Origin: Gonocerus acuteangulatus
Lineage: Eukaryota > Arthropoda > Insecta > Hemiptera > Coreidae
Assembly: GCA_946811695.1 (NCBI GenBank)
Contig: OX328124.1
Span: 87,324,030 to 87,388,029 of the forward strand
Direction of reading: 5' to 3'
DNA length: 64,000 nt
In this document: piece by piece, positions 42,101 through 48,078 of the stretch
Position numbering within the stretch: position 1 is the stretch's first letter
Layout of the letters: each line of letters begins with the position of its first letter
Position numbers and translations under genes: made by a program
Notes under the pieces: generated by a model
What the model saw: the letters and a program-made list of their open reading frames with translations, nothing else
Database searches by the model: none
Told to the model about the DNA's origin: nothing

Positions 42101-45100
42101 ATTTCATCTTCTGGATAGGACTGAATTAAATAAAGTGTTTTTATTTATGAAGTTTTCTAAGAATGAATAATTAAAGAAAAGTTCTATTTATTTGAAGATC
42201 ATCCAAATAATACTCAAGAAGCAATCATTGTCACAAATACTGACATAATATGCATAAAATAAAAGCAACAAGAGATATATGAAGAATATATCCTTAAATC
42301 TAGAGGTAGTATGCCATGGTTATGTTGCAGATTTTACTGTTCAGGCTTAAACAATTACACAACTTCCAAAAATATGTAAAGAAAAAAAAATTACATTCCC
42401 TGTTGTCTATTATTTATTGAGAATCACAATAAAGGAAACTTTTTTTATGGGTGTGTTTTACGACGTATCAATGATTGGTCTATTAACGTCGGGCTAGAGA
42501 CAGGTTGCCACACTTTTATAATGCCAACAGCATGTCGGTCAACTATTCAGTTACTTGCCACACCCGGTGCTGCTTAACTTCGGTGATCAAAGGGAACCGA
42601 TGCATTCAACGTGTAAAGGAAACAGTTATCCTCAACTTTTGTTTACTTTATCTTAAACTCAAGCCCTTCAATAAATGCGTCTGGATTGAGAATATTAAGT
42701 AAATGAAAAAAAAAAAAAAAAGAAGTTTGATAATAATAGAGTAATCTGTTTTAAGAACTGCATATTCAATGTGTACTGTGTTCTGTTTTATAGAAATAGA
42801 ATTTGTTCAAACTATAACAAAAAGAAGCTTTGTCGGCTACTGTTCGGAATATTATATGGAACTGAAGACCAATGGTCATCTTCAGAAAAGGCTAAGTACT
42901 TTCCTAGATTGGTGGGAGTTTCTTCGTGTGAATACAAGGAGAGGAGGGCAACAGCGCTGCTAAGACCCTGCCTCCTTAATTATAGGCATTGCTGTTGAAC
43001 TCATTGTGGGGATAGTGGTTCCTAGAGTGTAGCAAGGTTTCAGAATTCTTAAAATTAATTCATTCTATAGGAAGAGACAAGAGTGTAGCTGGAGGAAAAA
43101 GGAAGTGTGTTTCTTACATGGAAATCAATGAATTCATCATATGATTTAAAATGTCATAAACAAATCTGTGTTCAGATGGTACAATGTTTTGACAAGTTTT
43201 CTCATAAAGAGAACTTAGTAATTTTTCATGAAAAAGAGATTCTTTTAAACTTTACATTTTCATTCTGTTGATTTCTCGCATTAATAAAAACTCATTTTTA
43301 TTTTAAAATGTACTTTTATTAACTATTATGTCTGAAACCAGACTATTTCTACTGTTTAATCTCCAAGGTCATAATTCTCTTCTGAATAAACTAAAATTTT
43401 ACATTTTTCTTATAATGTACTTAAATAAAAATATGCAAAATTTACAAAACATTTAGGCCGTCTGTAAAATTTGATCTGGCCCGCAAGATAGTTTGAAAAA
43501 TGCAATTAAATGAAAAAAATAATATTAAACTCACACTGACTCCAAATGAGGAAGCTAAAGTGAGATGGAGTAGTCGCTTGCTCCTGCAGAATCAAGTGAG
43601 CGAGCAAGACGAGTTTCTCATTGATTTTGTGTCGCTACTTAACTTTCGTAGTTAGTAATAATTCCAAATTTTACAATTTTTTTTCATTTCATTTTGTTAT
43701 TTTAATAAATTTTATTACAATAACATTGTGGTATTATTTCATGTCTGATATCAATCGCTATGAATTATGAACACTACTTTAAAATCCAATGTTATTCTAT
43801 TTTGAAACATCTGGTTTGGCCCACAAAATGTAAAAGGTTGCCCATACCTGCTTTAGATTGTATGTATGATAAAGTAGGTAGAGGTTTGCAGACCTCTTGG
43901 TAGACCTAAACTCTTTGGTGTCTTATATGTCTATATTGCTAATTGCTTATTTGTCTGAGGTTAATATGCAAAATGACAGTATATGCTTCCAATGAAGAAT
44001 GCAGTGACTTCAACGGAAGTTCATAATTATTCAAAGGTTTAAGTGGAGCAAATATTTATTCCTTAATTTACAGAATTTTAACTAAAATATCTGGATACAG
44101 AAGCAATATTTTTTATTTTATTTTATACCTTAATTGCTTCAATATGATCTTCGAGGGGGAAGTTATCCATTGAATTCCTCAATTTCAAGAGATCATTTTT
44201 TCTAATAATTGTCCAAGGCTGATTCAAGAATATGTTTACACATAGTTCACATTTTAGTATTTTTTGTTCTTCAGGACCAAAAGATACAGGAACAACGTGG
44301 AAGATTTCGAGAAGAGCTTCAGGATCTTCTGGATCTATAAATCATTTATTTTGCATGCTGAGAAGAATATTGGCATTTTGCCATTAACACAACTTGCCAT
44401 TAACTAGGTGAAATAAGGAAAATGTTAAGCATAGAAGTTTGGCTAAGCTCTAGCATTCATTTCTTGAAATATATTTAAAACATTATTATTCACAACAATG
44501 GACATTTTGAAAAAAAAAAAAAAAAAAAAAAAGAAACAACAAAAAATATTACTACACTCAGCTACAACTTTCGAGCTTTACTCAATATCTCTAAAACACT
44601 TTTTTTGGACATTGGTATTAACTCCAGCATATGGTTTTAATGGCAGTGATATCAAGAAAGCAATTGAGAATTAATTGCGTAATCATTGAATAGGTTTGAA
44701 TCAAAATGTATCTTTGTTTTGAAAAAACATCTATTGAGCTTTTGCTAGTTAGCTTTCTGTAAATTTTAAAGTTCTTATTTATGCTTTCTCTATTGAAATG
44801 TGTTGAGAAAAAGAGACATTTAAGAATTATCTTATTTTAGCAGCTTTCCTCGTTTCAGTTCAGTGCAACATTGTTTTCAATGAGATATTGAGAAGAATCC
44901 TTTGTGAGAAAGAAATAGAAGAGGAATGCATGCAAATCACCTCAAATTTAGCATAGCAGAGCGATGATCTGCTGGGCTCTGCGAAATTCTGATATGCGAA
45001 TAGATTATATTAATTATATGAAATTATATCAGAAAAGGTTTACAAGGAATTCTTGTGAATATTTTAATTTTAGAAAATTGGGACTTTGCCACACATCTTC

Positions 45101-45757
45101 TACTCAGGTGGAGCAACAAAGAGAGCTGCCAATTACTAATATATAATTTAATTTCTAGACTTTTTCAGATTTGAAGTTACCAATGAATGGGTAATACAAC
45201 TGTTTGAAAAGGAACCCATTCGTTTCAGTTTGACCAATAAATACTTGGTCTTGGATTAGATTAGAGGTAAAGATTTTATCAGAATAATTTCACTACATTA
45301 TTATTTGAATAGTCTTACTGGTTGGAGGCTTGACTATCCAAGTTGAATAAATGGTTCTCCTTCCATAAGTACCTATTTCATCTATTCTAGAGCTTACTCC
45401 GAAATCAGATGGTAATCGGCTCTCCTTTTCTTGGCGGTCTTCTTTTATTTTTTTGGGCGATGACTTCCTACCGACTGACTGTTTTCGTTTTCTTCTTTTC
45501 TTTTTTCCTTTTGAGCCTTCCCATGTAAACACCGATGAAGCTTCTCGCTCCATTAGTTCTTTTGTTGTAGCTTCCTCAATCAATTTTTGTTCTTCAATCC
45601 ATATTTCTCTTAATCGCTGAGGGAGGGGGGTCTCAAATAATCCTCCGTATGGTTCAGGTTTTATCTTTCGAATTTCATCTTCAGATAGGCCTAAAGCACT
45701 TTTCAAATTCCTCATTCGAATGTTCCATGAAAGAGCCATGTCTCCTTGACTTTCCAT
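9106..45757 (-). CDS. DNAI3: Axonemal dynein intermediate chain DNAI3/WDR63-like, 27 coding exons, 2070 residues
   Basis: I joined 27 exons from splice sites; every phase agrees and the total of 6213 nt is a multiple of three. DNAI3 (Chlamydomonas IC140) is a WD-repeat subunit of the inner-arm I1/f dynein, assembled in motile cilia and sperm tails. Evidence: LGSEKEVEEE in the N-terminal part, KTSWHPNIPGIIAVCY at the start of the propeller, IAGGLITGQVVIWEL, DGTVKYWSM, LTAGGHVFALWTMEM and VGFSDGTIEVWDLLENG, in the same order as vertebrate DNAI3. The protein is more than twice the vertebrate length (about 890) because of extra charged segments and a long C-terminal extension. The ATG (45755-45757) directly follows a splice acceptor (TTTCTTCCAG), so at least one upstream exon, untranslated or coding, should exist. 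Exon groups are described separately. One intron is GC-AG. Confidence 0.85.
10449..10643 (+). mobile_element. SINE family A (tRNA-Ser/Leu-like head), copy 1
   Basis: The head has GGTGGCCGTGAGTGTTAAGG (A-box region like tRNA-Ser/Leu, GCCGAGTGGTTAAGG type) and GTGGGTTCGATTCCCAC (B box). The body contains GGTGGTGGCTTTTCTTT, CTATACTGGCTAGAAAAGGG and ATAGATAACCCGTCCTAAAA and ends AAATTTAAATAA. About 195 bp, in the intron before the last DNAI3 exon. It is the reference copy for this family in the window. Confidence 0.85.
11083..11125 (-). mobile_element. SINE family B, fragment
   Basis: CTGGGCTATTAGCACTGACA followed by TCCATGGTGCAGCCGGGAG matches the 3' part of the family B copies at 32.2-35.6 kb. 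The tRNA-like head is missing. Confidence 0.6.
13380..13730. mobile_element. hAT-like MITE with CAGGGTGTCTACT termini
   Basis: Left end CAGGGTGTCTACT at 13380 and right end AGTAGACACGCTGTG near 13716-13730 are inverted repeats; the inner parts (AATGTCACAAAATTG, and TGTCACGAAAAAGTCCC) are also related. About 351 bp, no coding capacity. The flanks TTCGATAC and TGATACCT share GATAC, a weak candidate target duplication. It lies in the DNAI3 intron between exons 23 and 24. Assignment to hAT rests on the CAG-type terminus only. Confidence 0.6.
16107..21901 (-). CDS. DNAI3: DNAI3-like, coding exons 14-22, WD40 propeller (residues 916-1416)
   Basis: Exons: 21682-21901, 21167-21349, 20968-21096, 20647-20898, 17791-17944, 17234-17368, 16806-16936, 16429-16609, 16107-16222. 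Blades seen: exon 15 FEVTSVSFSPYIGHYIAGG then VVIWELEG; exons 16-17 RVIDITWLPPNIE then MSTSADGTVKYWSMK; exon 19 EAIIGTIDGIVASVSW; exon 20 IHDGPISHIARHPS then GGHVFALWTMEM; exon 21 RVGFSDGTIEVWDLLENG; exon 22 RGLIAVTDQRGVLKFFN. These match the later blades of vertebrate DNAI3. Exon 19 has two in-frame acceptors 9 nt apart (exon start 17368 or 17359), so two isoforms are possible. The intron between exons 17 and 18 holds two LINE remnants in opposite orientations. The exon 17 donor, GTCATA, is weak. Confidence 0.85.
18012..19205 (-). mobile_element. 3' fragment of a non-LTR retrotransposon (reverse transcriptase C-terminus)
   Basis: A minus-strand frame from about 19205 encodes the thumb and C-terminal part of a LINE polymerase (LRMKLFDALCGSVVLYSSQV, then VWGLRYLQLLERFHEQFLK). 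After a frame break near 18541 a second frame gives the Cys-His motif YEEEDIGHFLLRCPMY and stops near 18311. The 3' end runs into a short TATC-type repeat at about 18015-18045, the kind of microsatellite tail seen in CR1/I-related LINEs rather than poly(A). The element is 5' truncated and sits in the DNAI3 intron between exons 17 and 18. Confidence 0.75.
20295..20530 (+). mobile_element. Second jockey-type LINE remnant, end of ORF2 plus 3' region
   Basis: The + strand frame ending TAA at 20445-20447 reads NFHSRLPGHDNPLI and later PHHRLKRKWLRDLL. This matches the end of the complete element's ORF2 (FHSKLSFHPNP, and PPRRLKRHWPRDQLTD). The following AT-rich sequence looks like a LINE 3' untranslated region. 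It is a different, more degraded jockey subfamily, antisense to DNAI3 inside its intron. Confidence 0.65.
22092..22372 (-). mobile_element. SINE family C (tRNA-like head), copy 1
   Basis: Read on the minus strand, the head is GGCAAGTCTGGATCAGTTGT ACAGCAC then GGAGGACCTGAGTTCGAAAC, an A box and B box about 35 nt apart, resembling tRNAs of the GTTAGCTCAGTGGTAGAGC type. The body contains CCTAGGCCCACTCAGCC. It shares head and body with the copy at 61886-62212. It lies in the DNAI3 intron between exons 13 and 14. Confidence 0.75.
22712..22800 (-). mobile_element. SINE family A, degraded fragment
   Basis: TATCCAGGATAGGGAAGATG and AAAGAAAAGCCACTGCTCC are the reverse complement of the family A body. 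The tRNA-like head is largely lost. Confidence 0.5.
23609..35276 (-). CDS. DNAI3: DNAI3-like, coding exons 9-13 (residues 596-915)
   Basis: Exons: 35207-35276, 34268-34298, 33561-33707, 33369-33476, 23609-24214. Exon 10 is only 31 nt. Exon 13 (606 nt) is strongly charged (KEQGEEELEIGKGDEIEREK and similar) and looks disordered or coiled; I see no match for it in vertebrate DNAI3, where the propeller is compact at this point. It seems to be a lineage-specific insertion between the first and second blades. The intron between exons 12 and 13 is 9.15 kb and contains the transposon nest at 24490-31397. The exon 12 donor is taken as GTAAGT at 33368, which leaves two bases that complete a Val codon with exon 13; the nearby GTGTAA would break the frame. 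Confidence 0.75.
24748..26015 (+). repeat. Dispersed repeat D, copy 1
   Basis: Begins ACTAGCCGACTACCCGTACT and ends near GACAAGTATATAGTAG. It contains GATTGACATCGCCCCACCG, CCAACCGTTTTCGAGATAT and the pair 25512-25612 and 25846-25948, which are direct repeats of each other. Related copies lie at 26215-27076, 52405-53225 and 60800-61410. The style (ATTGACATCG, TGACCTTTCAAA, TTTGTACCAAAT, runs of GTGAGTCAGTGAG) is common in insect Helitron-like and LINE-associated repeats; I cannot assign a class. The open frame 25204-25590 is part of the repeat, not a gene. Confidence 0.6.
26215..27076 (+). repeat. Dispersed repeat D, copy 2, left part
   Basis: TTTCTCCAATTGACATCGCC and the following sequence match copies 1 and 3. 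It is interrupted by a G-tract MITE at 26515-26796, and its terminal AT microsatellite is interrupted by the LTR element at 27077. The right part resumes at 30129-30300, where AGTCAGCACTTCTGGATT and CATAAGCGGG match copy 3 at about 53135-53180. Confidence 0.65.
26515..26796. mobile_element. G-tract MITE, copy 1 (282 bp)
   Basis: Left end CATGAGCGTATATAGAAA and right end TTAAATACGCCCATG are inverted. Inside are long G runs and GCTGCAGCCCCC. It is flanked by GTACCAAA (26507-26514) and GTGCCAAA (26797-26804), an 8-bp target duplication with one change. It interrupts repeat D copy 2, whose uninterrupted equivalent is visible near 52697. Confidence 0.75.
27077..27745 (+). repeat. 5' LTR
   Basis: 669 bp, TG...CA ends. 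A TATA-like TTTATATATAA lies near 27304 and AATAAA near 27693, consistent with promoter and polyadenylation functions of an LTR. Confidence 0.92.
27751..27763 (+). promoter_or_regulatory. tRNA-Lys-type primer-binding site
   Basis: TGGCGCCCAACGT, five bases after the 5' LTR, complementary to the 3' end of a tRNA-Lys isoacceptor. The next bases (AGACG) depart from the usual GGGGC. Confidence 0.75.
27851..29023 (+). pseudogene. gag-like reading frame of the LTR element, interrupted by one amber codon
   Basis: ATG at 27851 follows the leader. The frame reads MSDVNIEQIQNNGEE and stops at TAG 27980-27982 after 43 codons. The same frame then stays open for 346 codons to TAA 29021-29023. The middle has a short repeated helical unit (NRIEQN.EL.SEL.K/RNNKKL occurs twice) followed by a long Asn/Lys/Ile-rich tract and a basic end (RPPRKRIKHFYRKKL). 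No zinc knuckle or protease motif is visible. It may be a gag remnant or a protein specific to this element; function unknown. Confidence 0.6.
29460..30128 (+). repeat. 3' LTR
   Basis: 669 bp, identical to the 5' LTR except A at 29777. It is preceded by a T run and AGACAGGAGTGCAA, which takes the place of a polypurine tract but is not a clean one. It is followed by the AT microsatellite. Confidence 0.92.
30129..30180. repeat. AT microsatellite
   Basis: About 50 nt of AT dinucleotides directly after the 3' LTR; the matching part before the 5' LTR (27065-27076) shows that the LTR element inserted into this tract. Confidence 0.9.
31851..31895. repeat. 19-bp hairpin
   Basis: ACTTCTTTTATAATATAGT (31851-31869) pairs with ACTATATTACAAAAGAAGT (31877-31895), one G.T-type mismatch, seven-base loop. 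In the DNAI3 intron between exons 12 and 13, just outside the hAT-type element. Confidence 0.75.
32205..32342 (-). mobile_element. SINE family B (tRNA-Glu/Asp-like head), copy 1
   Basis: On the minus strand it starts GGTCTCCCCGTGGTCTAGTG GCTGACGCC, with the tRNA-Glu-like A box and an altered B box GAAGGTTTGAGTCTCAC. The body GCAGCAGGGATTTTTCTCAT is shared with the two other copies. It lies next to copy 2 in the same orientation. Confidence 0.75.
32393..32541 (-). mobile_element. SINE family B, copy 2
   Basis: On the minus strand: TCTCTCCATGGTTTAGTGGC, then CGGGGTTCGAGCCCCCTGGC (B box), body GCAGCAGGGATTTTTCTCAT, end GTCAGCACTAATAGCCCAGA. Confidence 0.8.
34078..34248 (+). mobile_element. SINE family A, degraded copy lacking the B box
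   Basis: GGAGTGTGAGTTTTAAGGTA and CCTGCCTAGAAAAGGGTGAT match family A; the segment with the B box and GGGGTGGTGG is deleted. It ends in AATATTTAAATAAATAA. Confidence 0.65.
35425..35597 (-). mobile_element. SINE family B, copy 3
   Basis: On the minus strand: GGTCTCCCTGTGGTCTAGTG GCTAATGCC (A box) and AGTGGGTTCGAGTCCCACTG (B box), then GCAGCAGGGATTTTTCTCAT and the end CACTAATGGCCCAGATG. This is the best-preserved copy of the family here, with an internal duplication of the GGGATTTTTCTCA segment. It lies in the DNAI3 intron between exons 8 and 9. Confidence 0.85.
36904..37345 (-). mobile_element. LINE fragment: RNase H C-terminus and Cys-His domain (I/R1-like)
   Basis: A minus-strand frame reads VNFIWIPGHDNL, then VENEAKLA (end of a LINE RNase H domain), then VVLTRLRIGHSHLTHSYLM and CTLCNVPLTMKHIFTDC (C-x2-C-x8-H-x4-C). 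This pairing is typical of I-clade non-LTR elements. No polymerase part is present, so the copy is strongly 5' truncated. It lies in the DNAI3 intron between exons 8 and 9. Confidence 0.75.
37488..45757 (-). CDS. DNAI3: DNAI3-like, coding exons 1-8 (residues 1-595)
   Basis: Exons in order: 45319-45757, 44129-44334, 41887-42120, 41582-41731, 40570-40739, 39081-39271, 38225-38490, 37488-37616. Exon 1 encodes a lysine-rich, low-complexity head (KKRRKRKQSVGRKSSPKK) with no counterpart I recognise in vertebrate DNAI3. Exons 2-3 align with the vertebrate N-terminus: EIFHVVPVS, then IKSYPEDEMLIG, then WKSLGSEKEVEEEHVV. Exon 6 ends and exon 7 begins inside the first propeller motif, SWHPNIPG and IIAVCY. 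Exon 7 also has an acidic stretch, DNSDDDEYSESDTDDES. Exon 8 ends at a GC donor (AAG|GCAAGT); using the GT four bases later would put exon 9 out of frame. The introns hold SINEs, two MITEs, a 5S-like pseudogene and a LINE fragment. Confidence 0.8.
38651..38847 (+). mobile_element. SINE family A, copy 3
   Basis: GACCCGATGGCCGTGAGCAC, GTCGTGGGTTCGATTCCCAC (B box), GGTGGTGGCTTTTCTTT, CCTATCCTGGCTAGAAAAGG and the end TTAAAATTTAAATAAATTA. A close relative of the 10.4 kb and 55.6 kb copies. Confidence 0.85.
39552..39906. mobile_element. MITE flanked by TTAA (piggyBac-like)
   Basis: Left end ACGTCTAGTCACATACAAC and the inverted right end AGGTCTATTTACACACATC agree at 14 of 19 positions, and TTAA sits on both sides (39548-39551, 39907-39910). 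Longer inner inverted arms include GAATCAGAACC-like sequence and TTGAGAAGAAATTAT near 39629, against its complement near 39715. About 355 bp with no coding capacity. TTAA targeting is the hallmark of piggyBac-type elements. Confidence 0.65.
39979..40318. mobile_element. MITE with about 100-bp inverted arms
   Basis: Left arm AAATAACTGGCAGGAGTTGC ... AAACCTGTTTAGGTTGATCA and right arm TGATGAACCTAAACAGGTTC ... AACTCCTGCCAGTTATTTC are inverted repeats across about 100 bp. Total about 340 bp, non-coding, directly next to the TTAA-flanked MITE. No target duplication could be fixed. Confidence 0.65.
41232..41450 (-). mobile_element. SINE family A, copy 4
   Basis: Reverse orientation: ATTTATTTAAATTTTAACGT (tail), TCTAGCCAGGATAGGGGTGA, AAGCCACCACCCC, GATGGGAATCGAACCTACGA (B box complement) and CACCGGGTCTCC (head). 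Confidence 0.8.
42523..42615 (-). pseudogene. 5S rRNA-like pseudogene or 5S-derived SINE head
   Basis: On the minus strand: ACGTTGAATGCATCGGTTCC, then GATCACCGAAGTTAAGCAGC, then a region like the 5S internal C box (ACTGAATAGTTGACCG) and the end GCTGTTGGC. The order matches animal 5S rRNA, with a substituted 5' end and a deletion near the 3' stem. It is too damaged to be a working gene. It could be a retroposed 5S copy or the head of a SINE3-type element. Confidence 0.75.
43450..43851. mobile_element. hAT-like MITE remnant
   Basis: The right end, read on the minus strand, is CAGGTATGGGCAACCTTTTA followed by TGTGGGCC, a terminus common in animal hAT elements. The left part GATCTGGCCCGCAAGATAGT is inverted relative to TTTGGCCCACAAAATG. 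The left terminus itself is not recognisable, so the boundary is approximate. Confidence 0.45.
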
Positions 45758-46438
45758 CTGGAAGAAATTATCCTATGAAAAGCCACAAGATAAAACTAAT
45801 AAATTGTGAAATAAAACAGGCTCAAAAATTTTTTTTTTCAATTTATTATTTTTCAATGGGGGGATCCAAATCTACAAAATTCAAATCTGTGAGTGTAGAA
45901 GAAATTTAAAAAAAAAAAAAAGTCCTCAAAGGAACTGCATGAATTAAGTATGTTTCTCATTAATGTTTGTATCTAGTTTGATTTGGAAAATTTGTTATAG
46001 AAATTATACTAAATATAACATATTTTGCTTTCAGAGTTATTGCTATTTTTGCTTAAAATTTAAATTGATAAACTCTGTTTCCTTTTAAGGAAATTTAGAA
46101 AACCAGCTGAATTGAAATATCCAAGAAAGGTGAGACTTTTGGCACTCCTTGATGCACAAAGAAAAACAGCGACAACCTACTCCTGTATCTTGGCTTCCAG
46201 TAATTCTAGTGGAACACAATGTTACAAACAAAAAATACTAAATAAAAAAGCCAATTTCTTTCTAATTGTTGATGACCCACCCGCAGGGACCATTCGTCTT
46301 GTGCCTTATTGTTGACTCAAGCCATCTTATATAATATCGGCATATCTTGGCAAGCCGTCATCATTGACACCATGAACTTCTTGAAGTAATTTAAAATAAT
46401 TTTCTTGGAGGAGACATTATCTTATGTTTTACATTATG

Positions 46439-46602
46439 TATATTCAAATTTTAACATCCATTATTATTAACGAAGAATTTTAGGACGAGTAAACTATAGG
46501 TGACCACCCTTTTCTAGCCAGGATAGAACTGATGCTTTTATTTTTTCTAAAAAAAGCCACCACCTCATAGTGGGAACTGAACCCTAACCCCTTGGCAAGG
46601 AC
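46439..46602 (-). mobile_element. SINE family A, head-truncated copy
   Basis: Reverse orientation: AAATTTTAACATCCATTATT (tail), CTTTTCTAGCCAGGATAGAA, AAAAGCCACCACC, then a degraded B box GTGGGAACTGAACCCTAACC. Confidence 0.7.
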
Positions 46603-47103
46603 TGTGGGTTACATTATGATGTCGCCCAGTAATGAGGAGCATGTTATTTGGACACTTTCCAGCACATGTACAGGAGTTTCGTTCTCTCCACTGCACCTCC
46701 GACAGAGGGGTCCAATGCGGAACACAGAACACCTCGCAATGGCGCATAATTGGTATTTCATTTATAAGCGTTTGTCCATTCAGAAAAATATAAAATAGAT
46801 TTATCGTAAATAAATTTGTTTTCTTTTGGACTATAAATAACCCTTCTTCAATATACATCACTCTTTACATTTTGTAGATGCTAACCACTTCAAGTTCTAA
46901 TTTTATATCCACCATCTTTACAAGCTTTCTTATAGCTAACTGCCATTCACGAGTCAAGAGAATATTAGCAATCTCAATCCACAATTTATAGAGAACTACT
47001 CATCAGAGTCAATCAACTGATTTATTCTTGTCAAACATTACCTAACTTGATTCTCAAACTAGTAAGGAAGTAGGTTTTAGTTCGAGTATTAATTTATTTT
47101 CTT

Positions 47104-47322
47104 CAGGAGATCGTGAGTGCTAAGGCGTATACACTCCTTAGGCTATGGGTTCAATTCCCACTAGGGGTAGCAGGGGGCACTAGGGAGGTGCTGGGGTTTC
47201 TTCCAAAAAAAGAAAAGGCACTAGTCCTTTCCTGGCTAGAGAAGGGTGGTAACGTATAGATAACCCGTCCTAAAATTTGTTGTCAATAATAAATGGACGT
47301 TAAAATTTAAATAAATTATTTT
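47104..47322 (+). mobile_element. SINE family A, copy with body insertion
   Basis: GATCGTGAGTGCTAAGGCGT, ATGGGTTCAATTCCCACTAG (B box), an extra segment GCAGGGGGCACTAGGGAGGT, then TCCTGGCTAGAGAAGGGTGG and the usual tail. Confidence 0.75.
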
Positions 47323-48078
47323 CTTCAAGATTTGAACCTGTTTCTCCTATATTGAACTCCAGCATGTAATCTTGTACTAAGTTACAGTACTCAAGATGTT
47401 TCGGCTTGAAATTCAAGTGTTCATCATATGCAATAATTTCTTGGATAGTTTTTGACATTTAATGTAAAACACTACAATAGGAGAAGGATTTTTCAGGCAT
47501 AATTATGAACAAATAATTTATTTAGGAACAAAAATTGACAAAGAACAAACTAATGTTGATCATAAAGTATATTTAGAAATGTATAAAATTCAAATGATTA
47601 ATTGAAGTATAAAATGCCACTTAAAAGTTACAATACATTAAAGCTTTAAGTACAAAATAAATGCATAATATATTACGTTTATACACTAGGGCATATTACC
47701 TTTGATTAGTAATAGGATGTCTAGGAAAGGTAATTGGGTATACTTCTAAACTTCAGTGATTCAGGAATAGGGAGGTCATACACAAAGAAATGCGGAACTT
47801 CCCCTATCTTTGACATGGGAAAATTAGATAAACATAGCACACTTTTTGAGGAGAAAATAATTTCGTTCAGAAAGAAAACTTACCTGACATCTTGAAATGA
47901 TTCATTTTGAAAACAGGTAAGCTACTACTTATTTTACTGAATGACACTGAGTAAAATGCTCAATCTGAGAGTTGTTATGACAAAAAATAAACAAATCCTT
48001 GAGGGAGAATCACACAATCAATAATAGCTTTGAAACATATGGCTTTCACATTTGCAATCTGACAATTATATTTTGAAA

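Larger units (their letters stand above)
45758..48078. other. Region between DNAI3 start and SELENOM end
   Basis: It holds two SINE family A copies (46439-46602 and 47104-47322) and otherwise AT-rich sequence. The unidentified 5' exon of DNAI3 and the 3' untranslated end of SELENOM must lie here or beyond. Short open frames at 46112-46315 and 46565-46861 show no recognisable content. Confidence 0.5.

Noticed and set aside
42769..42998. Two overlapping plus-strand frames (about 64 and 75 residues)
   Set aside because: No recognisable motif, no splice context, antisense within a DNAI3 intron. Possibly old transposon coding sequence but unsupported.
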